From positions 310,001-374,000 of the forward strand of contig CAVUCS010000006.1 of assembly GCA_963740065.1 (NCBI GenBank): a DNA stretch of 64,000 bases, given 5' to 3'. The position numbers and the translations under genes are program-made. The notes below the pieces were generated by a model that did not search any database, was not told the DNA's origin, and saw only the letters and a program-made list of their open reading frames with translations. Below are positions 8,658-15,809 of this stretch, in pieces. The DNA comes from DASVDE01 sp963740065 (GTDB lineage: Bacteria > Actinomycetota > Thermoleophilia > Solirubrobacterales > 70-9). Every line of letters begins with the position of its first letter. Positions within the stretch are counted from its first letter, which is position 1.

Positions 8658-8730
8658 GGGGCTATAGCTCAGCTGGCAGAGCGCCTGGATCGCACCCAGG
8701 AGGTCGGCGGTTCGAATCCGCCTAGCTCCA
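8658..8730 (+). tRNA. tRNA-Ala (anticodon CGC)
   Basis: Acceptor GGGGCTA pairs with TAGCTCC, anticodon stem CCTGG/CCAGG holds the loop ATCGCAC, and the T arm is GGCGGTTCGAATCCGCC. The discriminator is A and CCA is not encoded. This is the second alanine tRNA within 1.1 kb and reads GCG, a common codon here. Confidence 0.97.
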
Positions 8731-8754
8731 TATCGGGAATGCCATGATGGCTCT

Positions 8755-9024
8755 ATGAGCAGCAGCCAGCGAGTTCCCGGTGGGGTGGTGCACAAGTTGC
8801 CTGCGGACCTGCGCGAGGCTCTGATCGGAAGTGCGGTGGCTCTCGATGCGTGGAAGGACATCACGCCGTTGGCCCGCAACGAGTTCATCTGCTGGGTCGA
8901 GGACGCCAAACAGGAGAGAACCAGGGAGCGGCGCATTCGGCGGACCCGGGAGGAGCTGGAAGAGGGCCAGCGTCGGCCCTGCTGCTGGCCGGGGTGCGTG
9001 CATCGCGAGCGCACCGGTAGATAG
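8755..9024 (+). CDS. YdeI/OmpD-associated (OmdA) family protein
   Basis: The 89-residue product matches the C-terminal helical module of the YdeI/OmdA family by its pattern LPADLREALIGSAVALDAW, LARNEFICWVEDAKQE and RTREELEEGQRRPC. In enterobacteria family members are tied to peptide or bacteriocin resistance; the role here is unknown. It is a stand-alone version of the module. The C-terminal CCWPGCVHRERTGR tail with three Cys is unusual. Confidence 0.65.
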   Translation: MSSSQRVPGGVVHKLPADLREALIGSAVALDAWKDITPLARNEFICWVEDAKQERTRERRIRRTREELEEGQRRPCCWPGCVHRERTGR

Positions 9025-9036
9025 AGACCTGCCGCG

Positions 9037-9439
9037 CTATCCGCCTGGAAGCGCCGCAAGGCCTTTTGAGACCAGGTCGCGGGTGTCGCAGCTGATGAGT
9101 TTGCGGTCGGCCTCGTTGGCCGCGGCTACATAGGTTGCGTCGTAGACGGAGAGGGTGTGTTCCTCCGCCAGCTCGGCGGCGCGGGTCAGTAGGGAGGTTG
9201 TTGAGGCGACGACGCCGCCGTCATTGGCGATGCGTTCGATTATCTCCAGCAGCGGCGCCACCGACTCGGGATCGCGCCAGGCGCGGATCGCTACGTTCGC
9301 TACCTCGTAGCGGGCGAGGTCGAGGGTGGTGAGAGTGACCTCCGGGTTGGCCAAGAGAGCGCGCGGCAGGCTCGCAGTGCGAGTCGTCTGGGTCGAATGC
9401 CGCGAGCAGGACGCCGGCATCGAGCAGTAGCGCCGTCAC
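9037..9439 (-). pseudogene. VapC-like PIN-domain toxin, frameshifted
   Basis: The GTG at 9439 starts MTALLLDAGVLLAAFDPDDS, the canonical PIN N terminus with its first acidic residue. The frame is lost after CEPAAR, and a second frame supplies ALLANPEVTLTTLDLARYEV to the end, including SVYDATYVAAA and SCDTRDL. The break lies in a GCGCGC run near 9360-9370, where loss of one GC unit (or a +1 change) explains it. As read, the toxin would be truncated and inactive. The GTG overlaps the antitoxin stop (GTGA). A base-calling error is possible. Confidence 0.75.
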
Positions 9440-9663
9440 CGGCTGGGCCGTGTCGCCTTGACCTGTTCGGCGGCTGCTCCACCGTGAGGTCTGGCGCTAC
9501 GCAGCAGCGTCCGCATTGCCGCCGCGCGATCGGCGCGGCGGCGGCTAAGGGCGGCGTCAGCGAAGCCGCGAAGCACGGCGCTGCGGCTTGTGCCTGAACG
9601 CCGGGCCTCGGCGTCCACCTCAGCCAAGAGCTCATCGGGCATTGAAACCATCACCTTCGCCAT
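9436..9663 (-). CDS. Ribbon-helix-helix antitoxin (VapB-like)
   Basis: A 75-residue product from ATG 9663. The N terminus MAKVMVSMPDELLAEVDAEA then SGTSRSAVLRGF is a typical ribbon-helix-helix fold, and a basic C-terminal region would wrap the toxin. Upstream in-frame codons exist, but this start sits just after GAGGGAA and downstream of the 16-bp palindrome at 9675-9690, a likely autoregulatory operator. It overlaps the toxin gene by four bases. The antitoxin appears intact while the toxin frame is broken. Confidence 0.8.
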   Translation of the reverse strand: MAKVMVSMPDELLAEVDAEARRSGTSRSAVLRGFADAALSRRRADRAAAMRTLLRSARPHGGAAAEQVKATRPSR

Positions 9664-9979
9664 TTCCCTCAGCAGTATACCCGGGTATACCAACCCCATC
9701 CTTAGGCAGGACCAGCGTCAACAACTCATCTGCGTACACCTCGAAATAGATGTTGTCCTCCTCCCCATAGACATAGGCGCGCAACTCATCGGTTAGATGC
9801 AGGTAGCGGCGCGTCCACCGATGCTTGTAGGCCTGCAACCGAGCGCCGTCTTCCAGCTCAGCCTCGAACATCCACATGAAGTCGCCGATGTGATCCGGCG
9901 CAAACTCCAAGAGAGGTTCCCAGTTTGGCTCGTCCGTTCTGATCATCTCCCACGCCAGGGGTTTCTTGAAAGTGAACAT
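9632..9979 (-). CDS. Hypothetical protein
   Basis: A 115-residue soluble protein from ATG 9979, rich in aromatic residues (NWEPLLEFAPDHIGDFMWMFE, then YKHRWTRRYLHL and NIYFEVYADELLTLVL). It has no signal or membrane segment and no domain I recognise. Its 3' end overlaps the antitoxin start and contains the antitoxin operator palindrome, so expression of the two may be linked. A perfect TTGACA lies upstream on this strand (10030-10025) without a well-placed -10. Confidence 0.65.
   Translation of the reverse strand: MFTFKKPLAWEMIRTDEPNWEPLLEFAPDHIGDFMWMFEAELEDGARLQAYKHRWTRRYLHLTDELRAYVYGEEDNIYFEVYADELLTLVLPKDGVGIPGYTAEGNGEGDGFNAR
9675..9690. promoter_or_regulatory. Perfect 16-bp palindrome, probable toxin-antitoxin operator
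   Basis: GTATACCCGGGTATAC is a perfect inverted repeat whose edge lies 11 bases before the antitoxin ATG. Ribbon-helix-helix antitoxins usually repress their own operon through such sites, so this is the expected operator. It lies within the last codons of the upstream gene. Confidence 0.7.
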
Positions 9980-10099
9980 CGATCAATCGTTGCTGCCCAG
10001 GAGTGACTAAACAAGACAACGTCGTGTCAAAGGAGAGACTTATCTGTGGATGGGTCGCAACAATCCCGGCGCCAAGCTTCCGCGACAACCTGGCCTCGC

Positions 10100-10105
10100 G
10101 ATAAT
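10100..10105 (+). promoter_or_regulatory. -10 element, apparently leaderless start of the MBL-fold gene
   Basis: GATAAT ends six bases before ATG 10112, leaving no room for a ribosome-binding site. The same arrangement recurs at five other solitary genes here. No clear -35 is seen. Confidence 0.6.
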
Positions 10106-10111
10106 GCCTTT

Positions 10112-10867
10112 ATGACGGTGCCCGACCGGGTCACCTACGTCGGCCACGCGACCGTGCTTGTCGAGCTGGATGGGGTTCGGTTGATCACCGATCCGGTGTT
10201 GCGGTCGCGGGTTGGGCCATTGCGGCGTTATGGGGCGGCGCCTGCGGCCGGTGTCGGGGAGGGGCTCGATGCGGTGTTGATCTCCCACCTGCACCACGAC
10301 CATGTTGACCTTCCCTCCTTGCGGGGGATCGGTCGCGATGTGCGGCTGTTTGTGCCGCGGGGGGCGGGTCGGTTCTTCGAGCGGCGCGGCTTCGGTGCCG
10401 TGTCGGAGCTGGCGGTGGGAGAGTCGGGTCAGGTTGGCTCGGTCACCGTTACCGCCGTCGAGGCCAGGCACTCCGGCAGGCGGCTGTTGGAGCGGGACTC
10501 CGAGGCGATTGGGTTTCTCATCGCCGGCAATCGGCGCATCTACTTCGCCGGCGACACCGACCTCTTCGACGGCATGGCGGGGCTTGCGGAGGGGCTCGAC
10601 TTGGCTCTGCTGCCGATCGCGGGTTGGGGGCCGAGCGTCGGCGGCGGTCACCTGAACCCCGAACGCGCCGCTCGGGCGGCGGCGCTGCTCTCGCCGCGGA
10701 TCGTGGTCCCGATCCACTGGGGGACGCTCTACCCGCTGGGCCTGGCGCGGCTTCGACCCGACCCGCTCCGCATGCCGCCTCGCGAGTTCGTCGATTGGAT
10801 GCGCGCGCTCGCCCCTCAGGCGGAGGCGCGGGTGCTGGACCCAGGCGAGGCGACGTCGCTCTCGTAG
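10112..10867 (+). CDS. Metallo-beta-lactamase-fold hydrolase (UlaG/NAPE-PLD-like)
   Basis: A 251-residue cytoplasmic protein. The zinc motif HxHxDH is at residues 59-64 (SHLHHDHVD), with later metal-binding regions EARHSGRR, FAGDTDLF and VPIHWGTLYPL. This layout fits the UlaG/NAPE-hydrolysing phospholipase D-like branch. The substrate is unknown. ATG 10112 is chosen over an upstream in-frame codon because the family core (VTYVGHATVLVEL) starts there and a -10 box lies just before it. Its 3' end overlaps the convergent gene by 52 bases. Confidence 0.85.
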   Translation: MTVPDRVTYVGHATVLVELDGVRLITDPVLRSRVGPLRRYGAAPAAGVGEGLDAVLISHLHHDHVDLPSLRGIGRDVRLFVPRGAGRFFERRGFGAVSELAVGESGQVGSVTVTAVEARHSGRRLLERDSEAIGFLIAGNRRIYFAGDTDLFDGMAGLAEGLDLALLPIAGWGPSVGGGHLNPERAARAAALLSPRIVVPIHWGTLYPLGLARLRPDPLRMPPREFVDWMRALAPQAEARVLDPGEATSLS

Positions 10868-12930
10868 TCGGCGTGCCCCAGCTGCGTCAGCCAGCTCCGA
10901 AATACGCGGTGGACACTCTCGGCGCCGACGACCTCGTCCCCGGGCCAAGGCAGCTCGCTCGGGTGGAGCACGAAGGGGAAGCTCTGGGTCCCTCCCATTC
11001 CGCCATGCGACCCGACCAGCTCTTCGAACGCGGCGACCTCGCCGAACTCCGGCCAGAAGGTGCTGTTGATCATCAGGTCGGCGCAGTGGGGAAAGCCGTC
11101 GGTGCGCCGCAGGTGATCGGCGGCGTGCGGGCTGAAGGGGGCCAGCGGGTCCTCCCCCTCGACCCGGTCGTCGTCGAGGAACCTGATGCCTCTCTCCCCG
11201 ATCGCCATCGCGCCCCGGCTCTCGGAGCGGACCAGCACGAACCCGACCCCCGGGTGATCGCGGAGGGCCGGTAGGAGGCGTGGGTAGAGGGACTCGAGCC
11301 GCTCCAGGGTCACCCGGCCCGGCTCGCGGGGGAAGCTGATGAGGCCGAGACAGCCCGAGGCCATCACCGAGAGCTCCGGGACCCCATCCCCGTGCGACTC
11401 CTCGATGTCGCGGCGAGCTTCGTGGTCGAGCGCGACGGCGCCGTCGGCGCGACGGCCTCTGGTCGCGATCCGCACGGTTCTCGCCGCCGCGGTGTCATCG
11501 CGCGCCACCTCGGTCAGGCCGGCGCTCAAGTACGCGAGCGAATCGTCTTCTCCTCCATCGGTCGCGATAACGCTCTCGGCATCGCACGCCGAGCGGACCA
11601 GATCCTCAAGCGTCTCCCCATAGCGATCGAGGAAGGTCTCCCCCTGCGACTGGCCGTGGTCGGAGAGGACGACCAGGCGGTAGGGCCGCGGCGCCTCGGC
11701 GCAGGCGGTCGCGATCCTCGCTATCTGGCGATCGAGGTCGCGCAGGACGGCGAGCGCATCGTGCCGCTCGATGCCGGAGTGGTGGGCGACCTCGTCGTAG
11801 GCGAGGAAGGTCGTGTAGATCGTGGGGCGTCCGGCGAGGACGTCGCCGACGACCGCGGCAACCTGCAGGTCACGCTGGATCACGGTGCCCCAGGCGCGAA
11901 CCAGCGCATAGGAGCGGCTGCGGTGCATCCGCGGGCGGACGTCGTCGCGGACCTGACTGCGGGCCGCGCGGCGCTCCCGGGCAATCTCGGCGAGGACGAG
12001 GACGAAGGTGCGGGCTACCGCGTAGGGACGGGCGAAATACGCCGCGTAGTCGCGGCCGATCGGCCGCCGGCGGCGCAGCGCGGTGCTCATCGTCAGCATC
12101 GAGTGGGGAGCGTCGCCGGAGAGGATGTTGGCGCGGCTGGCGCCGTCGGCGTGCAGCAGTCCCCGCCCGTCGGAATGGCGTCGCTCCAGCTCTTCCGCGT
12201 CGCGCGGATGGTTGGTCACGATCGCCGCGTCGCGATCCTTCTCCCACCAGCGGAAGGCGGGCATGTCGTCGTTGTTGCCATGCAGCAGCCCGGCCTGGCA
12301 GGCGCCGGTTTGGGAGGACCAGTCCGTCTCCCACTTCCGCAGCCGGTGGGAGCCTCCGCGCATCCAGGCGGCGAGGTTGGGAGCGCTGCCGTCGCTCAGC
12401 GCGCGGCGCAGGATGTCGTGGGCGAGGCCGTCGATCTCCAGGAATACGACTCCGGGGATGTCGCTCTGCACCGCGTGCTCCCGGCGGCGCGCCTGCCGCC
12501 CCACGACGTTGCGGTACCAGGAATCGTTCTCGTCGATTGAGAGCAGCCCGTAGACGAGTGAGGTGATCGCCGCCATCGCGATCGTCACCACGGTCCCCTC
12601 AAATACCCCGTCGATATGCGCCCGGGGCAGGGCATCGAGCGCGATCGTCACCAGCACCCCGTTCAGCACCAGCGCCGCGAGGCCCAGGGTGAGGACGGTC
12701 AGCGGCAGCGCGAAGCGAGCGAGCAGCGGCCAGACCAGGGCGTTGAGGAGTCCAATAACGGCCGCCGCCCCGAGCGCGGCGCCCGGCCCGTCCAGAACGA
12801 AGCCCGGAAGCAGCTCCGAGAGCAGCAGCAGCGCGAGCGCGTCGAGCAGGAGGACGAGTAGTCCCCGCCTGACCGTGCGGAGGCTCATGCCCTGTGCAGC
12901 GGGGGTCGAGGGGCGTCCGCCATCGAGCAT
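10816..12930 (-). CDS. Fusion of a phage-holin-4-like membrane domain and an alkaline-phosphatase-superfamily phosphodiesterase
   Basis: 704 residues. The N-terminal part (about 15-125) has four hydrophobic helices (LLLLSELLPGFVLDG, VIGLLNALVWPLLARF, LTLGLAALVLNG) like the PF04020 family. From about 155 to 690 it has a type I phosphodiesterase/nucleotide-pyrophosphatase fold: VVFLEIDGLAHDILRRAL, then FLAYDEVAHHSGIERHD, VVLSDHGQSQGETF and GSHGGMGGTQSFPF supply the metal-binding Asp/His set. A membrane-anchored phosphodiesterase is inferred; the substrate is unknown. An alternative start is ATG 12888. The gene overlaps the MBL gene tail-to-tail. Confidence 0.8.
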   Translation of the reverse strand: MLDGGRPSTPAAQGMSLRTVRRGLLVLLLDALALLLLSELLPGFVLDGPGAALGAAAVIGLLNALVWPLLARFALPLTVLTLGLAALVLNGVLVTIALDALPRAHIDGVFEGTVVTIAMAAITSLVYGLLSIDENDSWYRNVVGRQARRREHAVQSDIPGVVFLEIDGLAHDILRRALSDGSAPNLAAWMRGGSHRLRKWETDWSSQTGACQAGLLHGNNDDMPAFRWWEKDRDAAIVTNHPRDAEELERRHSDGRGLLHADGASRANILSGDAPHSMLTMSTALRRRRPIGRDYAAYFARPYAVARTFVLVLAEIARERRAARSQVRDDVRPRMHRSRSYALVRAWGTVIQRDLQVAAVVGDVLAGRPTIYTTFLAYDEVAHHSGIERHDALAVLRDLDRQIARIATACAEAPRPYRLVVLSDHGQSQGETFLDRYGETLEDLVRSACDAESVIATDGGEDDSLAYLSAGLTEVARDDTAAARTVRIATRGRRADGAVALDHEARRDIEESHGDGVPELSVMASGCLGLISFPREPGRVTLERLESLYPRLLPALRDHPGVGFVLVRSESRGAMAIGERGIRFLDDDRVEGEDPLAPFSPHAADHLRRTDGFPHCADLMINSTFWPEFGEVAAFEELVGSHGGMGGTQSFPFVLHPSELPWPGDEVVGAESVHRVFRSWLTQLGHADYESDVASPGSSTRASA

Positions 12931-12953
12931 GAGTCTAGGCGAGCGAATCTCGC

Positions 12954-12959
12954 GATAAT
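12954..12959 (+). promoter_or_regulatory. -10 element of a leaderless start
   Basis: GATAAT ends six bases before ATG 12966, in the same CGCGATAATGCC context as at 10098. It lies in the short divergent gap with the phosphodiesterase gene. Confidence 0.6.
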
Positions 12960-12965
12960 GCCGCC

Positions 12966-13496
12966 ATGACGCGTGGGCGGGGGATGATCTTGGCCGGGAT
13001 CGCGACTGTGCTCCTGCTTCTGGCGATGTCGCCGTCGGACCAGCGAATGAAGGACACGGGCGGGCCCGGGATCGTTCCCTTCGAAGTGACCGGAGGGCAG
13101 GACCGCGCCGACGAGATCCTCGCCGAGTGGGGTGAGGAGGGGCAGGACGCGGCCCGCGAGTCGCTTTGGATCGACTTCGGCTTCATGGCCGCCTACGGGG
13201 CCTTCCTCACCCTCGCTCTCGCCGCCACCCGCGACCTGGCCAGGACCCGAGGGTGGTCGAGGCTGATGCGGATCGGTCGGGTCGTCGTCTACTTCGGCGC
13301 CGGGGCCGCCGTCTTCGACGCGCTCGAGAACATCTGCCTCCTGCTCACCCTCGATGGCGCCGGCTCGGCCTTCCCCCTCCTCGCCACGGCCTTCGCCAGC
13401 TGCAAGTTCATCCTGCTCGCAGTGGCGATCGCTTATCTGCTCGCCGGGCTGGCGATGCGCACGCGCCGTACCCCACTGAGCGGCGCGGCGGACTGA
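12966..13496 (+). CDS. Four-helix integral membrane protein, unknown function
   Basis: A 176-residue product. Hydrophobic helices at about 7-22, 70-86, 100-121 and 137-157 surround an acidic extracytoplasmic loop (VTGGQDRADEILAEWGEEGQ). It matches no enzyme motif and resembles small actinobacterial membrane proteins of unknown role. The start is supported by the -10 box six bases upstream. Confidence 0.7.
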   Translation: MTRGRGMILAGIATVLLLLAMSPSDQRMKDTGGPGIVPFEVTGGQDRADEILAEWGEEGQDAARESLWIDFGFMAAYGAFLTLALAATRDLARTRGWSRLMRIGRVVVYFGAGAAVFDALENICLLLTLDGAGSAFPLLATAFASCKFILLAVAIAYLLAGLAMRTRRTPLSGAAD

Positions 13497-13515
13497 AGCA
13501 ACCCTCACGGCCGAC

Positions 13516-13521
13516 TAGGCT
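13516..13521 (+). promoter_or_regulatory. -10 element of a leaderless start
   Basis: TAGGCT ends six bases before ATG 13528. The identical hexamer and spacing occur before metF (23048). Confidence 0.55.
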
Positions 13522-13527
13522 CAGTCG

Positions 13528-14418
13528 ATGTCCGAGTGGCCTGCGATCGAAGAGCCAGAGTTGCTTGACCGCTTTGCGCTGGACGATCGGCAGTTCAAGG
13601 AGTTGATTCGCGCTCTGGCGGCCAGGCTCCCGCCTCGCGCATACGAAGCCGCGTCGTTCGAACGGGCGCTGGGCTACCCCTGGGAGCGACCGCCGGGCTC
13701 CTACCTGATGACGAGCGCCGGGGTCGAACTTCTGGTGGATATGAGCGCGGCAGAGCGCGAGCGAGCGCTCGCCCAATTCACCTCCGGCGGCGCGGAGCGC
13801 TCACCGGTGCTGGCGATCGGGTCAAACGCCGCGCCGGAGACCCTCACGAACAAGTTCGCTCATTTCCCCGATGAAGACGACCGAGAGGTGCTGGCCTTCA
13901 CCGGGCGCCTTCACGACTTCGACGTCGGCGCGGCGGCGCAGCCCACGGCATACGGCTCAATGCCGGCGACGCTGTTTCCGAGCCCGGGGACCAAGGTCTG
14001 CGCGACGCTGCTCTGGGTCACTTCGACCCAGTTCACCCAATTGGCCTGGTCGGAGTTCAGCTACCGCCTCGGCAGGCTGCGGACTCGCTTCGAAGTCGAC
14101 GAAGACGGAACGCACTTCGATGAGGTCCTCGTGTTCGTCTCCCGTTTCGGCGCCTTCTGCGTGGACGAACGCCCCGTCGCCCTCGCGGCGGTAGAGGCTG
14201 ACGGGCGAACCGTCGAGTCACTTACTCAGCAACAGCTACTCGATGCGGCCGCCAAGCTGGCCTTAGGGCCGGAGGCCGAAGCCGAAATGCTGGTGCGGGA
14301 GACCTTCGAGGACATGGCCGCGATCGCCCCGAAGATCGCGGCGACGGTACACGGCGCGTCGCTGCCGTTCTCCTCGGAGCGCTGGACGCCGTTCAGCCCA
14401 CGCGCGGGTTCCCGATAA
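13528..14418 (+). CDS. Hypothetical protein with a gamma-glutamylcyclotransferase-like motif
   Basis: 296 residues, no signal or membrane segment. SPVLAIGSNAAPETLTNKF (about 92-111) recalls the YGSN nucleotide-loop of AIG2/GGCT-fold proteins, but the rest is not recognisable. A helical N-terminal region (LDRFALDDRQFKELIRALAA) precedes it. It overlaps the convergent SUMF1-like gene by 26 bases. Treat the fold assignment as weak. Confidence 0.6.
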   Translation: MSEWPAIEEPELLDRFALDDRQFKELIRALAARLPPRAYEAASFERALGYPWERPPGSYLMTSAGVELLVDMSAAERERALAQFTSGGAERSPVLAIGSNAAPETLTNKFAHFPDEDDREVLAFTGRLHDFDVGAAAQPTAYGSMPATLFPSPGTKVCATLLWVTSTQFTQLAWSEFSYRLGRLRTRFEVDEDGTHFDEVLVFVSRFGAFCVDERPVALAAVEADGRTVESLTQQQLLDAAAKLALGPEAEAEMLVRETFEDMAAIAPKIAATVHGASLPFSSERWTPFSPRAGSR

Positions 14419-15652
14419 CGCCGATTCGGAAGCCCAGCCAGGGATAGGTGAGGTCGTAGAAAGGGTTGTCCTGGGGCTGAAGCCCGACCGCCGACAGCCA
14501 CAGTTGGTAAGCGGGGGCATTGGAGATCCCGCCGTGCAGCCGTCGCCATACCCGCCCGTCTCTCCTGCCCGAGGGGGGAGGAGTGATCGTGTCGGTCCAC
14601 TCGACCGCGTTGCCGCCCTGGTCCAAGGTTCCCCACGGCGAGGTGGTCAGCGCCCCGCCAACCGTGCCGAGGCTGCCTTGGTAGAGCTCCGCGTAGGTGG
14701 TCGGGTCGAACCCAAAGGGGTTGACGCTTGAGCAGGTGCTCGTATCCACGGCCGCCGGGCACCAGCTCGGCGCCGCCAGACCCGAAGCGTGGTAGCTCGC
14801 CAGCGGCTGCACCGCCGCGTTCGTGACATCGCCGCTCGTCGGGTCGAGGGTTGTCGTGGCCGGAGCGGTAGCCGTGCCGTCCCCGAAGACACCGGGGTTG
14901 GTCGGGTACTTCCAGTAGGAGTAGGTGCCGCCGCCGCTGGGGTCGAAATAGGCCGCCTTGATCCACTCGTTCTGACTCGGGACGACGAAGCCCAGCTTGT
15001 GCGCGCGGGTCGCGCCGGTGCGCTTGTGCCGCGCGAGGTCGTACATCCCCCGCTCGGTCTTCCTTGACAGCCGCACCCGGTAGCTGACGAATCTGAAGCC
15101 GCTGCTGCTGCCGGCTCTCTTGGAGACGATCCGTCCGTTGTAGAGGGAGTTGACGAAGCGCGCCGCCCGCAGGAAGTTGGCGAAGCCGAACGGCTTGTCC
15201 GCCCACTCCGGGTATCCCACCGAGTAGTGGCGGCCTTTGCGGGCTCTCGACGACAGCCTGATCTGGCCGTACTTGGGCCACGCCGTCGGGCTTTCGGTCG
15301 GGTCGTAGAGGTTGTGGGGATCGCGGCCGGTCGGATTGGCGGTGTTCAAGAACTTCACCCACTGCCCCACGGTGATCTCAAGCTGACCAATGCGGTAGCG
15401 GTATCTGACACCGCCAACCTGCTGACAGGCCGGTTGCGTCTGGGGCGCGTCGGCGCACGATTGGTAGACGGCATCGGTAAACGGGACGATGCCCACAGAA
15501 GGATTGCCGCGAGCGCCAACCTGGACGGTTCTGACGACGACAACGGCTCCCTTGGCGGAAGCCGCCGAAGCCGGCAGCGCGCCCAGAGCGAGCGCGCAAG
15601 CCGTAAGGACGAGTACCGATCGCACACGCGAACAAACACTTCCACCGCTCAT
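14393..15652 (-). CDS. Secreted formylglycine-generating-enzyme-like (SUMF1/FGE-sulfatase domain) protein
   Basis: 419 residues with a signal peptide (VRSVLVLTACALALGALPASAAS). The SUMF1-type fold is suggested by YRIGQLEITVGQWVKFLN near the start, VPSQNEWIKAAYFDP in the middle, and the late LDQGGNAVEWTDTI and YPWLGFRIGVIGNP. In family members this fold oxidises a sulfatase cysteine or acts as a binding domain. The catalytic cysteine pair is not evident and no sulfatase is nearby, so enzymatic activity is doubtful. AAGGACGG lies seven bases before the start. Confidence 0.75.
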   Translation of the reverse strand: MSGGSVCSRVRSVLVLTACALALGALPASAASAKGAVVVVRTVQVGARGNPSVGIVPFTDAVYQSCADAPQTQPACQQVGGVRYRYRIGQLEITVGQWVKFLNTANPTGRDPHNLYDPTESPTAWPKYGQIRLSSRARKGRHYSVGYPEWADKPFGFANFLRAARFVNSLYNGRIVSKRAGSSSGFRFVSYRVRLSRKTERGMYDLARHKRTGATRAHKLGFVVPSQNEWIKAAYFDPSGGGTYSYWKYPTNPGVFGDGTATAPATTTLDPTSGDVTNAAVQPLASYHASGLAAPSWCPAAVDTSTCSSVNPFGFDPTTYAELYQGSLGTVGGALTTSPWGTLDQGGNAVEWTDTITPPPSGRRDGRVWRRLHGGISNAPAYQLWLSAVGLQPQDNPFYDLTYPWLGFRIGVIGNPRVG

Positions 15653-15744
15653 TGAGATCCGTCCTTAGGCATCGGGGTCGATTTCAATCGTTCCCTTCGT
15701 CAAGAGTCGCACAATGGCCTCTATTGCTGGGAGTGCTGTACGCG

Positions 15745-15774
15745 TTGATGCCCGTGGGAGCGACTCACTATCCT
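15745..15774 (+). promoter_or_regulatory. Probable promoter of the MMPL exporter gene
   Basis: TTGATG (15745-15750) and TATCCT (15769-15774) are 18 bases apart, in the gap between two divergent genes. The transcript would have a leader of about 30 bases containing AAGGAG before ATG 15810. Confidence 0.4.
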
Positions 15775-15809
15775 GCGCAACGTTCGCCGGTCACTGAAAA
15801 GGAGCCCCA

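Noticed and set aside
10025..10030. TTGACA on the minus strand as a promoter for the hypothetical gene at 9979
   Set aside because: No -10 box at an acceptable distance, so the match may be chance.
10816..12930. Prophage remnant suggested by the holin-like domain
   Set aside because: No other phage genes, integrase or attachment sites. PF04020 proteins are common chromosomal membrane proteins despite the name.
14393..15652. Sulfatase-maturation system based on the SUMF1-like protein
   Set aside because: No sulfatase is nearby and the catalytic cysteines of formylglycine-generating enzymes are not evident.
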